64,000 bases of DNA from Anaerosporobacter mobilis DSM 15930 (GTDB lineage: Bacteria > Bacillota > Clostridia > Lachnospirales > Lachnospiraceae), in assembly GCF_900142955.1 (NCBI RefSeq), contig NZ_FRCP01000026.1, forward strand, positions 5,048 to 69,047, given 5' to 3'. Below are positions 29,119 to 37,755 of the stretch, one piece after another. Under the pieces are notes generated by a model that searched no databases, was not told the origin of the DNA, and was given only the letters and a program-made list of their open reading frames with translations. A program made the position numbers and the translations under genes. The first letter of the stretch is position 1; every line of letters begins with the position of its first letter.

Positions 29119-29382
29119 CCGTTTTCTCCGTTATCCTATTTTGTTTGTTTTTCTTTGTTAAAAATAATCGCTGAAACAAGTTCTTATCAACCGAATCTGG
29201 AATTCGAAATTCCTTGGCTAAATCTTTTAAAATTCTTGATAGGATGTTCATTTTCTTATCTGACTCCTCCCTTCTCATTTGCCCCTATATTTATAAAACG
29301 AGTTGGAAGAGTGGTCGGTTTTATGAATTTGAAGATATTTTTATTTTTTAATATAATTTTGAGTTTCCTATAATTGAATAAA

Positions 29383-29416
29383 AGAAAAACCCCAATGCAT
29401 AGTTCCAAAGCATTAG
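29383..29416 (-). terminator. Riboswitch-associated intrinsic terminator
   Basis: Minus strand CTAATGC / GCATTGG stem (arms 29410-29416 and 29392-29398) followed by GGTTTTTCTTTT. It lies just 3' of the c-di-GMP aptamer and before the sigma-factor operon, the position expected of the expression platform. Confidence 0.8.
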
Positions 29417-29430
29417 AGTTTACTCATCTT

Positions 29431-29500
29431 GCAACTGGCTGCCGTCCCCTTTAACGGCCCTATAGCTTTGCGTCCTTATTTTTCAATAAGTTTGCCTGAA
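29431..29500 (-). promoter_or_regulatory. c-di-GMP-I (GEMM) riboswitch aptamer
   Basis: Read on the minus strand, the region contains the GEMM-I landmarks in order: AGGCAAAC, a CTTATT-GAAA-AATAAG hairpin with a GAAA tetraloop, GGACGCAAAGC, then GGGCC, a GCCGT / ACGGC hairpin carrying the tetraloop receptor side, GGCAGCCAG and the closing TTGC. These match the conserved core of class I cyclic-di-GMP riboswitches. A terminator follows within 15 nt and the sigma-factor gene begins about 310 nt downstream of the aptamer. Whether the ligand turns expression on or off cannot be told by eye. Confidence 0.92.
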
Positions 29501-29631
29501 AAATATAGTTTTTAAAACTTATGATTTTTCTATAAAAATTCTACTAATACAAATTTTAGAGTATATAGCTCTAAAAGTCAATAGAGTTATTCACTCTGAA
29601 ATATAATGCACTTAAAAGGAGTGATTTAGAA

Positions 29632-29859
29632 ATGCAATATTATGAACGTATTCGAGCGATACGTGAAGATTCCGACCTAAGTCAAGATTTTATAGCAACG
29701 AACGTGCTCCGAATCGGCCAGAAAACCTACTCTGATTATGAGCTAAATAGAACACGAATTCCTATAGACGCAATCATGAAACTTGCTCGATATTATGACG
29801 TAAGTATGGATTATATCACTGGAGCAAGTAATGAAAAACGACCATTTCCACAGAGATAA
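29632..29859 (+). CDS. XRE/Cro-CI family helix-turn-helix regulator
   Basis: A protein of 75 residues, essentially one HTH_3 domain: ERIRAIREDSDLSQDFIATN, then GQKTYSDYELNRTRIPIDAI and the typical LARYYDVSMDYITGAS ending. AAAAGGAG lies eight bases before the ATG. It is divergent from the c-di-GMP riboswitch and its operon. It most likely regulates neighbouring genes by DNA binding; targets are unknown. Confidence 0.85.
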   Translation: MQYYERIRAIREDSDLSQDFIATNVLRIGQKTYSDYELNRTRIPIDAIMKLARYYDVSMDYITGASNEKRPFPQR

Positions 29860-30120
29860 GAGACCCTCTGGATATCATCAAATGATGTTCCATGCTGGGT
29901 CTTTTACTTTTCTACATGCTCTCCGATATCTACAGTTTGATAATTTATTATTTTACAATTTCAATCTCCGATATTTTACTGCTATAAAGGATACCCGTAA
30001 ATAGTGCCTATCTTGTTATTCCTAATTGACTTCCTATATTTAGAAATGTATAATTTTTAAATAGGAATTTATTTGCCGACAGAAAGCTATCATCCTGAAA
30101 CAAATATGGTTTCAAAATAG

Positions 30121-30523
30121 ATGATACAGATAGATATATCTCAGCAATTGATACAAAAATTCCAGGAAAGAACAATCATATGCCATTAAGTCCAACTGGA
30201 GCAAACTATTCGCATCTTCCGTAAGTGCTGATGAAAAGAAAGCCATTGGATATGAAAGCTATAAGTGGCACATATTCAGTTTTGAAAAGGCAAATGCACT
30301 CTCAAATTCTAAGGCAAGACACGCCTTCAATAAATGTAAGAAAGAAAAGGTATTTGCTTTCTATCAGCATAATGATGAAACCTTTTATATAGAAAATGCT
30401 TGGCAGCTTAAGTCTACGGATTTTGATTCAGATGACGATATTTATATTTTTGATAAAGTAAACAAGTGGACCTATGTTCATACACATGAATCCCAATGTG
30501 GTCCTTATTTTTACCGTGTCTGA
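30121..30523 (+). pseudogene. Broken DUF4275-like gene
   Basis: From ATG 30121 one frame reads MIQIDISQQLIQKFQERTII and stops at TAA near 30187. A second frame continues without its own start from about 30,180 to TGA 30521 and reads NWSKLFASSVSADEKK, YKWHIFSFEKANALS, then WTYVHTHESQCGPYFYRV, the conserved end of DUF4275 proteins. The two pieces join if one base is restored near 30,185. It is either a decayed gene or an assembly indel. Confidence 0.65.
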
Positions 30524-30527
30524 TGAA

Positions 30528-30851
30528 GTGAAGTTTTATATTCTTTTTGATGTAGGTTTGGCAATACTCTTTTACACCGTTGGTATTTATTTTTATAAAT
30601 CAAATGGAAAAGCAGCGAATTTCATATCGGGTTATAATATGAAAAGCGATGAAGAAAGAAAACAGTTTGATGAAATACAATTATGCAAAATATATGGAAA
30701 AAGAATGATGTACTGGGCTGTGCCTTTTATGGCTGGAGCTATTATGGATTTATTTATTAATGGTATCGGCTGTGCCACTGCATGGGGAATATGGATAGTA
30801 ATGTTCATTTATCATATGATTGACCGTAATAAGAGAGAAAAAAGTAAATAA
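30528..30851 (+). CDS. DUF3784-like small membrane protein
   Basis: A protein of about 107 residues if begun at GTG 30528; an upstream in-frame ATG at 30474 overlaps the DUF4275 remnant. An N-terminal transmembrane helix (DVGLAILFYTVGIYFYK) is followed by the diagnostic ANFISGYNMKSDEERKQFDE, close to the AGYNTMSxEEKxxFDE signature of DUF3784, and then two more hydrophobic segments. The ribosome binding site is weak for either start. Function unknown. Confidence 0.65.
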   Translation: MKFYILFDVGLAILFYTVGIYFYKSNGKAANFISGYNMKSDEERKQFDEIQLCKIYGKRMMYWAVPFMAGAIMDLFINGIGCATAWGIWIVMFIYHMIDRNKREKSK

Positions 30852-30880
30852 CGCATTCCCGCTGAAAGAGGTGACGAATT

Positions 30881-31675
30881 GTGATTGTAAGAGTTTATGA
30901 TAGAGCAAATAATGAGTACTTTATATCAGAAGTCTTTGCCATAATTAATTTTGGATATTATGAAAAATATTTAGTACTTCAAAAAACAGCATCTGTTCAA
31001 GGTTATCGATTAATTGAGTATTTAGATAAGTCCACGGATGAACACAACATGGAAGTAAATATAAACGTCATTAGTGCTAATGATTTGCCAGAGCCTTGAA
31101 TATCCAAGGATGAACATGAATTAAAAAAATATATTTCTCAATTAAAAGCTACCAATAAAAATGACAGCTTCTTTTCATATCGTGGCTATGGGTATGTACT
31201 TAAAAACGATGACTATTTGTTGGAATTACTAAAAGGTAAAGTGTTGCCGGCAAGTATATGGGACAAATATTCGCAAGACACTAGGCTAAAAAATTGGAAC
31301 TATATCGAAAGCAAAGACGATATCCATCATTTAATGTCTACTTTTCATAAATTTCATGATTCAGTATTAAGAGCATTGAATTATGTGAGCGGTTCCGGCA
31401 AGGCGGAGAACGGCGGTATGTATGTAACAGATTCTATTAGGCAAGTATCCATGATATTCGATAGTGATTGGTCCGAAAGCATAGAAATGGTATTTGAAGG
31501 GGTCTTAAAATTAAATCTATGTCCTTCACAAGATAATTATTGTTCGGATATTGCAATTGCAACGATGGAAAAAGAAGATGAAATAGTCAAATTTTACACA
31601 GACGAGAAAGAATCCATTCAAGAATATGATGGCACTTGGATAGAATCGTTAGGCCTAAGATGGAGGTTTATCTGA
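30881..31675 (+). pseudogene. Hypothetical gene interrupted by an in-frame TGA
   Basis: A GTG start at 30881 has AGAGGTG seven bases upstream. The frame reads 72 codons to TGA at 31097, then stays open in the same frame for 192 more codons to TGA 31673-31675 (ISKDEHELKKYISQLKATN onward). No ribosome binding site precedes the second part. The simplest reading is one gene of about 264 codons with a TGG-to-TGA nonsense change. The second part includes a beta-rich domain (GGMYVTDSIRQVSMIFDSDW) like immunity-type proteins. Function unknown. Confidence 0.55.
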
Positions 31676-31770
31676 ACAAGGATAAAATTTTCGAAAGTTT
31701 TTGTCCTCATGGAAATAGTTTTTATAAACCAAAATAAATCTGGTTTAATACACTGAAGGAGATGAAAATA

Positions 31771-32346
31771 ATGAAATGGTCTGATTTCACCTATTCTGAT
31801 TCCGATTTTTACATTCCATATGACGAAAACCAACGAGCTGTACGTGGGTATCTTCTTACCACCCTTGGAATAAACTTAGAAGAAATTCCGACTATTTTAC
31901 ATGAGCCGTTCCACTACTATGAGTTCAGACGGCCTAGCAAAGACACACTATACGCCCAAAAAGTACCTCTGAGTGATATTGTCGGAACAACTCACCAAGA
32001 CTATGGATACATGACAGTAATAGAAACATATATGCGATTAAAACGTGCTTATTACCATATAAAAGATGGACTTGTGACTCGCAATAAATATTTTCGTATG
32101 CTTAAAAAACCGGTACACGAGCAAGAACTTCCCATAATATTATCGCAATTGAATAATGGTAAATATATTGTAGATGGCAATGGTAATCATCGGGTTATCT
32201 TATACAAAATCATGATGCTATCTGAAATCGCATCTAAATATCCCTATGCCAACGATGATAATTACGATTTGGAATGTATGACATTTAATGATGTCAGAAA
32301 AAAATATTGGTTAAATGCCATGGTTCATTCTACAATATGTTACTAA
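31771..32346 (+). CDS. ParB/sulfiredoxin-fold-like hypothetical protein
   Basis: A protein of about 191 residues. The start is placed at ATG 31771, eight bases after AAGGAG; the ATG at 31762 touches the ribosome binding site. Near the C-terminus the segment YIVDGNGNHRVILYKIMMLS has the D-G-x-x-R-nucleotide-binding look of ParB-like domains (DGxHR). The N-terminal half is unassigned. It is the last plus-strand gene before the minus-strand set at 32.5-34 kb. Confidence 0.55.
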   Translation: MKWSDFTYSDSDFYIPYDENQRAVRGYLLTTLGINLEEIPTILHEPFHYYEFRRPSKDTLYAQKVPLSDIVGTTHQDYGYMTVIETYMRLKRAYYHIKDGLVTRNKYFRMLKKPVHEQELPIILSQLNNGKYIVDGNGNHRVILYKIMMLSEIASKYPYANDDNYDLECMTFNDVRKKYWLNAMVHSTICY

Positions 32347-32538
32347 AAAAATAGATTGATACTATTTATTATATTTTGATAATTTTGAAGGCATCCTCAA
32401 AGACCTTAAGACAATACTAATTTATCTATGTGCTTACTGGTTCCATAAAGCACTCAATAGATAGGCATACCTGTATCTCAAATGCAATGGTCGAAAAATT
32501 ACTCCTACTCGGGTGAATTCCTCTTTTCTAAAAAGTCT

Positions 32539-32778
32539 TCAACCAAGCTTTTTATTCACCATATCTTTTTCAACAACGAAAGATTCCATCATCTCTTCAA
32601 ATCGGTTACCCATCGGAGTAAAAATGTGGATATCACAAGTTATATTACATCCACCAATTCTATCAATTTCCATCCGGTATTTTTTACCTTTTGTCCACCA
32701 AAAAAAACACTCGTCGTAGCCAAATTCCTCGATACATTCCAGTATATAAATACCTGGTTCCAGATTACTTATATCCAT
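32539..32778 (-). CDS. Small hypothetical protein (intact paralogue)
   Basis: A protein of 79 residues from ATG 32778 (AGGAAGG upstream): MDISNLEPGIYILECIEEFG, then FFWWTKGKKYRMEIDRIGG and a C-terminal FEEMMESFVVEKDM. It is a clear paralogue of the adjacent broken gene at 32,862-33,145. The short beta-strand-rich first half and helical end suggest a compact cytoplasmic domain. It is the last gene of the operon that starts from the promoter at 34.2 kb. Function unknown. Confidence 0.6.
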   Translation of the reverse strand: MDISNLEPGIYILECIEEFGYDECFFWWTKGKKYRMEIDRIGGCNITCDIHIFTPMGNRFEEMMESFVVEKDMVNKKLG

Positions 32779-32861
32779 AAAACCGTCTTCCTTCCTCATC
32801 TGAACTTCTTAATATTTTGTCTGGTTCGCGGGTATTGTAACCATTTAAGATTATTAATCTA

Positions 32862-33145
32862 TCACTTTTCTGGATTGTAAGACTTTCTTTTTTCCATAAA
32901 ATATTCAACCAGTCCCTTTTTATTACACAAGTCTTTATCACCAATGAAACATTCCATCATCTCAACTAACCGGTTTTTTGTTGGATTGAAAATTCTGCTA
33001 TCTGCTTCTATGATTGCATCCCCATCCTCGTCTATCTGCATACGGTATTTATGTCCTTTCGTCCAACGAAAAAGCACTCATCATAACCAATTTCCTCAAT
33101 ACATTCTAATATGTAAAATCCAGGTTCTAGATTCTTTATATCCAT
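32862..33145 (-). pseudogene. Frameshifted paralogue of the 32.5-kb gene
   Basis: ATG 33145 with AAAAGGAG upstream begins MDIKNLEPGFYILECIEEIG and reaches DECFF, where the frame shifts; the neighbouring frame continues RWTKGHKYRMQIDEDGDAI to the stop at 32862. The intact paralogue reads DECFFWWTKGKKYRM across the same point, so one base is missing near 33,068 within a run of T residues. Either the copy is decaying or this is a homopolymer assembly error. Confidence 0.7.
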
Positions 33146-33177
33146 AAGTCCACTCCTTTTCTCAACAAAATACTTAT

Positions 33178-33555
33178 TTACCATAGATTATCATTTCTTT
33201 CCAAAAAACTTCCTGAATACTTCAACAATATCACTATAACTTTCGGAAGCGGCATCCAAGCAACTACATTATCACCAGGACTAAAATCCATAATCATTGT
33301 ATTGAATTTTACCTTGCTCACTTCTCCTTTTTCAGTAGTTGCCAGAACACAACAGTTCTTGTCAAGCTCACGAATTTGGGGCAATCGTTCTTTTGGTAGA
33401 AGCCAGCTAACCTCAGTCGGCAAGTCTCTTATTTCATCATTTAAAGAATTGAGTGTATCCCAGTATTCCTTATCATTAATATCTAACTTATTTTCAGTCA
33501 AATCCAATACCTTTTTCATTTTCTCCAACAGCAATTTCCTGCTTTTATTGACCAT
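33178..33555 (-). CDS. DUF551-like small protein with frameshifted C-terminus
   Basis: The start is set at ATG 33555 with AAAAGGATG upstream. The frame runs to NVVAWMPLPK and then an unconvincing tail to TAA 33178. DUF551-type proteins end in W-x-PLP-E-P/S-Y. Inserting one base after MPLP gives ESYSDIVEVFRKFFGKK and a stop at 33191-33193, which is more convincing. So the last 25 residues as written are probably out of frame. Function unknown; it belongs to the operon of small genes running 33,959 to 32,539. Confidence 0.55.
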   Translation of the reverse strand: MVNKSRKLLLEKMKKVLDLTENKLDINDKEYWDTLNSLNDEIRDLPTEVSWLLPKERLPQIRELDKNCCVLATTEKGEVSKVKFNTMIMDFSPGDNVVAWMPLPKVIVILLKYSGSFLERNDNLW

Positions 33556-33574
33556 GCAATCCATCCTTTTTTCA

Positions 33575-33769
33575 TTATTTATCAGTATTTTCAACTTCAA
33601 AAGCAGTACCTATGTTTTTGTCATTCTCCGCTGTCTTCCATTGTTTCTTTATTTCTTCCGATTCAATCATCAACTTTTCATAAGGTACTTTGGGTCCATT
33701 ATAAATTTTACGGAATATTTTTTCGCCCTTTTTACCTATTAAAACTAAAGCATGCTGATTCATAATCAT
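33575..33769 (-). CDS. Small hypothetical protein
   Basis: A protein of 64 residues from ATG 33769, seven bases after AAAGGAGG (the longer frame from 33811 lacks a ribosome binding site). Sequence: MIMNQHALVLIGKKGEKIF, then KVPYEKLMIESEEIKKQW. Basic N-terminus, acidic C-terminus, no recognised family. It is the second gene of the operon downstream of the structured leader at 34.05-34.17 kb. Confidence 0.6.
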   Translation of the reverse strand: MIMNQHALVLIGKKGEKIFRKIYNGPKVPYEKLMIESEEIKKQWKTAENDKNIGTAFEVENTDK

Positions 33770-33797
33770 CAAAGAACCTCCTTTTCGAAAGTTAGAC

Positions 33798-33959
33798 TTA
33801 CATATTTTCAAAAAACTCTATAGCTTTTTCTGCATCTTCAGCCTTTATCTTTATTGGTCCTTCTATTTTTTTTCCGTTCCCATTTTTCATTTCCAAATAC
33901 TCTTGTAATGACAATACTGGTACTTCTCTCTTTTCTTTGCTGGCTTCTTTTTCGCTCAT
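33798..33959 (-). CDS. 53-residue small protein, MSEK family member 2
   Basis: A protein of 53 residues from ATG 33959: MSEKEASKEKREVPVLSLQE, then IKIKAEDAEKAIEFF. It shares the MSEK...EVPVLSxxxY core with the small gene at 14,989-15,156. GGAGGATATGCAG precedes the ATG. It is the first gene of the operon whose promoter (34,175-34,203) and leader hairpins lie 210 bp upstream. Function unknown. Confidence 0.6.
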   Translation of the reverse strand: MSEKEASKEKREVPVLSLQEYLEMKNGNGKKIEGPIKIKAEDAEKAIEFFENM

Positions 33960-34051
33960 CTGCATATCCTCCATAAATTTATTAAAGTCTCTGGTATCGA
34001 TAAAATATCAATTTTTGATAATATCATTTTTAGAAATATTACCTTAAAATG

Positions 34052-34159
34052 TAAAATAACTCGAAATAAATTCCGAGTTAAACATTCATATTAAGTTGTA
34101 GGGGTCCCAATTCAGGAACCCCAAATAAAGGAGCTCACAACAGTTTAGTAAATAAACTG
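34052..34159 (-). promoter_or_regulatory. Structured leader RNA with terminator-like end (copy A)
   Basis: Downstream of the promoter the leader contains, in order: a 5' hairpin CAGTTTA-loop-TAAACTG (34141-34159), an anti-SD-like CTCCTTT (34128-34134), a GGGGTTCC...GGGACCCC hairpin (34101-34122), and AACTCG / CGAGTT (34058-34079) followed by ATTTTAC, which resembles a terminator. The same order of elements occurs at 51.67-51.87 kb. This suggests attenuation of the downstream small-gene operon. Confidence 0.5.
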
Positions 34160-34174
34160 ATTAAGTATGACTCT

Positions 34175-34203
34175 ATTATAACATGTTGGTATACATTTGT
34201 AAA
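34175..34203 (-). promoter_or_regulatory. Sigma-70-type promoter
   Basis: Minus strand TTTACA (34198-34203), a 17-bp spacer, then TATAAT (34175-34180). It reads into the structured leader and the operon of small genes from 33,959 to 32,539. Confidence 0.75.
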
Positions 34204-34231
34204 GTATTTATATACTTCGCTCAATACTATT

Positions 34232-36796
34232 TTATTTATCTACGAGGCGTAGGTATTCGGTTCCTGTTATCTCATGAATGCACTTTTTCCACTTACGAAT
34301 AACAGGATGATTTTCTGGTACTACTGATACACTTTGCAGCGAAAGATTTGTATCTTTTTCTGTTTCATCCTCAGAATAAGGCATTGTATTGATTGCTATT
34401 TCTATCGGTTTTTCAAGAATATCAATCTTATATTTGTGATATAAATGCCCATTCTTCCCTTCCTCATAGTAATCTTTAAACGTAATTTGCATATCAGTAT
34501 TCGCAGCAATCGATTTATTAAGCTCCCGAAAGAACTTATTGAAATCACTGATTGTATTATATGTGCCAGGCTCAAGTCGAAAAATCTTACTTAGTCTCTC
34601 ATACGTCCATACTAATGATTTACCAAGATATCTGCGAAAATAATTAAACAACAATACATCCTTTGGTGACATCCGGTCAACGAATTCCAGAGGATACTTT
34701 TTAATATAGCCCGTAATAGGCTGTATTTGAAATACATGTGGGATTAGTTCATCTGATATCTGAAGGATGAATTTTTTCATATTTTTGTCCCATTCACAAA
34801 TATCAAAGAATTTTAGACACTTCTTACCATTTTTGTTCCTACTCTTCTTTACGTAAGGCCACTCATCTTCAATCACTGCTTTTTTATTCTTATTATAACG
34901 TAGCGCTTCTATAGTTATAAATAAATTTCTGAATTTCTCAGCAATCTCAAGTATATGTGCTTCTGATATACGCCCAGTTCGAAACCTATTCATTCTCCTT
35001 AAATCAAACTCCTGGAATCGCGTTGCTGCATCTCCAATACTTATGCTTGCAAAATACAGTTCCAATACCTTCATCTCGTTTTTTGTTAAATCATGAGAAT
35101 AGATACCACCTGCTAATGCATCCGACTTAATAATATGATTATCCAGATTCACCAATCCATACTCGTCAAAAGGAAACGTAATACGATTTTTATCATAAAC
35201 GAGGCATTCATCGTTCCACTTCCTACCATCCTCATAAGTAATCTTTTTCAATATTTCTCTTCGTTGAATTGAAAAAGAATCTTTCAAAAACGTGGTCCTG
35301 CGATAGTATTTTTTGATATTTAGAATATAAGAAAGCAAATCATATCTTCCCAATATAATAGCTTGTTCCTTTGCACGTGATACTGCTGTATAGAAGAGGT
35401 ATCTGTTTGTCTCATGGAAATTCATGGCTAAGAAAATAACTGCTTTATATTCTGAACCCTGTGCCTTGTGTACTGTTAGAGCGTATGCAAGTTCAAGATT
35501 TTCATCATCTTCATGTATTAAGAACTCAGAATCATATCCATTATCAAACTGAATTAGAAGCCAGCCATCTTCTTTTTGTTCTGATACGGTTCCCGTCATG
35601 CCATTATAGAGGTTGATACCGTTTCCAGTAGGATTATCATATCGGTTTTGGGTGTATATTACCCTGTCTCCAACATAGTATTTATAGTTTTCTTTCATCC
35701 TACAAAATCTCATTGATTGAATATACTCATTTATGGTGTCACTTGTTATGAATTTTTCTTGCTCAATGTCTTCCCTTTTTAATGGCAGTAATATGATGAC
35801 ATCCTGAACATCATATTTTTCAGCAAGATGTCTCCAGTATTTATACACTACCTCTTTATATCGATTAATCTGAATGTCATACAGTCCAAGTTGCTCATCA
35901 GAAATTCTGAACTTGACCGGAATAAAGCGGAATGAAGCATCAAACTTCCAGTCCTTTACGAGCATGTTCTGAAGAGCCATATTTGCATTTGCTACAATAG
36001 TCTCTTCACTTCGATATCCTTTCGATAAGTATGTAACAGCAACCTTTCCGGAATGTATGATATCAAATAGAACTTCTCCATTACCTACAGAAGGAAGCTG
36101 ATTAACATCTCCAATTAGTACAATCGTAAACATTCCCCAATGCTCAATAATCAAACCCATTAAGTATGAGTCCACCATGGATGCTTCATCTATTATGATA
36201 AGGTTCTTATTTTCAGAAGATATCTCTTCTATTAGCCCCTTATGTATTGTTGTTGCAAAGAGGTCTGTTGCCTGCTGTATTCGCATTGCAGCTTTACCCG
36301 TTGGAGCAAAGATTCTGACATGATACCCCAGCTTACCTGCCACCTGATAAATTCCCTGGATAACTGTAGTCTTTCCCGTTCCTGGTCCGCCTGTAATTAC
36401 AGATAATCTATGTTGAAATACCGTAGCTATAGCAGCTTCTTGCTCTTCTGAATATTTTATACGGCTGGCTCTCTGTGCTGACTTGATTTGCCTTGTAAAA
36501 TCTCTATCCGATATTTTTCCTTCTTGAGATATTAAATAGTCTATTATCTTTTTCTCTGCATCGTATTCATTTTGAAAATAATATCTATGCCTATCTGGAT
36601 TGTAAATCAGGTCGGACGTCAGGGTTTGATTTATTTCATATAAACAAGGTTCAACTTCACTTTTCTGAAATTCATACTGCTCTGATTTTAATTTGATATA
36701 ATTTTTTACCCTTTTCTCTTCCACAAAAGTTGCACCTTTATACCCTAAATAATATTTCATTTCTAGTTCAAAAACTTCTTTAATTTTCTCGTTCAT
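34232..36796 (-). CDS. RecD2-like SF1B DNA helicase with unusual C-terminal extension
   Basis: A protein of about 854 residues, start set at ATG 36796. It has the RecD order of motifs: Walker A GGPGTGKTT near residue 136-144, motif II IIIDEASMVD, motif III VLIGDVNQLPSVG, and the C-terminal SH3-like insert followed by ALTVHKAQGSEY and FYTAVSRAKEQ. The last 330 residues are not part of standard RecD2 and are unassigned, with a KKYPLEFVDRMSPKDVLL region resembling replication-protein winged helices. The gene lies beside a non-coding region rich in repeats and a mobilisation locus, so a plasmid replication role is possible. Confidence 0.8.
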   Translation of the reverse strand: MNEKIKEVFELEMKYYLGYKGATFVEEKRVKNYIKLKSEQYEFQKSEVEPCLYEINQTLTSDLIYNPDRHRYYFQNEYDAEKKIIDYLISQEGKISDRDFTRQIKSAQRASRIKYSEEQEAAIATVFQHRLSVITGGPGTGKTTVIQGIYQVAGKLGYHVRIFAPTGKAAMRIQQATDLFATTIHKGLIEEISSENKNLIIIDEASMVDSYLMGLIIEHWGMFTIVLIGDVNQLPSVGNGEVLFDIIHSGKVAVTYLSKGYRSEETIVANANMALQNMLVKDWKFDASFRFIPVKFRISDEQLGLYDIQINRYKEVVYKYWRHLAEKYDVQDVIILLPLKREDIEQEKFITSDTINEYIQSMRFCRMKENYKYYVGDRVIYTQNRYDNPTGNGINLYNGMTGTVSEQKEDGWLLIQFDNGYDSEFLIHEDDENLELAYALTVHKAQGSEYKAVIFLAMNFHETNRYLFYTAVSRAKEQAIILGRYDLLSYILNIKKYYRRTTFLKDSFSIQRREILKKITYEDGRKWNDECLVYDKNRITFPFDEYGLVNLDNHIIKSDALAGGIYSHDLTKNEMKVLELYFASISIGDAATRFQEFDLRRMNRFRTGRISEAHILEIAEKFRNLFITIEALRYNKNKKAVIEDEWPYVKKSRNKNGKKCLKFFDICEWDKNMKKFILQISDELIPHVFQIQPITGYIKKYPLEFVDRMSPKDVLLFNYFRRYLGKSLVWTYERLSKIFRLEPGTYNTISDFNKFFRELNKSIAANTDMQITFKDYYEEGKNGHLYHKYKIDILEKPIEIAINTMPYSEDETEKDTNLSLQSVSVVPENHPVIRKWKKCIHEITGTEYLRLVDK

Positions 36797-36897
36797 GCAC
36801 TTTTTACCTTCAAATTGCAATTTTTGTCTTTTATGACATTGGTCAAATCCTTTATATATAAGGTGTTGCTTAATTTTAGGACTCTTAATATATTATT

Positions 36898-37703
36898 ATA
36901 GATAATCTGGCAACTTATTTTACAGGGCAGATATTCTTTTATCAACTCGATTGATGATAAGATTGTCTGCCAAATAATAATAATAATAGTAGTCAGTGTA
37001 ATCTGTCATCGGTAGTTTAGATTATGCGCTGCCTACCTATATTTTATGATAATCTGCTTCCTCACAGAAATGTAGATAATCTATTTTCTGTCTGATAGAG
37101 GGTGCTAATTCTGTATCATTGTTGTTACTCAAGAACAGGCGCTGTAACATCAATTATACTCCTGTAGTAAGATTTTCCTTGGTTATGCTTTAACTGCAAT
37201 TGTAGTAACCAAAATTCTCTGTATTAAAGAAAATTCAGTCTAGAAGCTATGATACGGAATCACAATGGCATTTATGATACGGAATATGCAGAATCCTAGA
37301 ATTACTGATATAGATAATCTCATCTTTTCAACGATATATATCTGCCCCGTTAGTAACTGGCTTTCATAGATATTCTGCTATTTCTGCAACAAATATGATT
37401 GTCACTGCCTTAGTAGTCTAATACCATGATTTTACCATTGATGAGCTCAGATTTCTACTCATGACAGATGTATAATCATGCATTTTATTGAAATTTACTG
37501 AGCTGATACCGCTATCACTCATAGACTGGGCAGAATCACTGTAATCGTCCTAAGAACAATACTATCACACTGTAATACCCACTCTGATGTTCAAAAACCT
37601 TGCATTTTCGATATGGCCGTTCAAATAGGAGCAAAACATTAAAAATCTTCAATAACAAATGACAAAACAGGGTTAAATTTTATATGTTTTTAAAATAATC
37701 TGT
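36898..37703. repeat. Non-coding region with dispersed GATAATCTGCC-like motifs (candidate origin or oriT)
   Basis: The 950 bp between the helicase and the mobilisation genes carry no credible gene. A motif close to GATAATCTGCC recurs at about 36901, 36961, 37020, 37048, 37075, 37313, 37333, 37369 and 37695 (plus) and 36925 and 37528 (minus). In addition ATGATACGGAAT occurs twice, at 37249 and 37274. Iteron-like density beside a helicase and mobC is what a replication origin or transfer origin would show. No nic site could be fixed by eye. Confidence 0.45.
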
Positions 37704-37755
37704 CATATTGATATTAGAAACATTTTAACATTTGTTTATGAAAGAAGGTATTTTT

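Noticed and set aside
29072..29278. Small gene upstream of and overlapping the sigma factor (68 residues)
   Set aside because: It overlaps the sigma gene start by about 46 bp, has a poorly spaced ribosome binding site and no recognisable domain; it may be leader sequence.
36840..37755. Decayed protein-coding gene
   Set aside because: No frame of useful length and no protein-like segment on either strand; repeats dominate.
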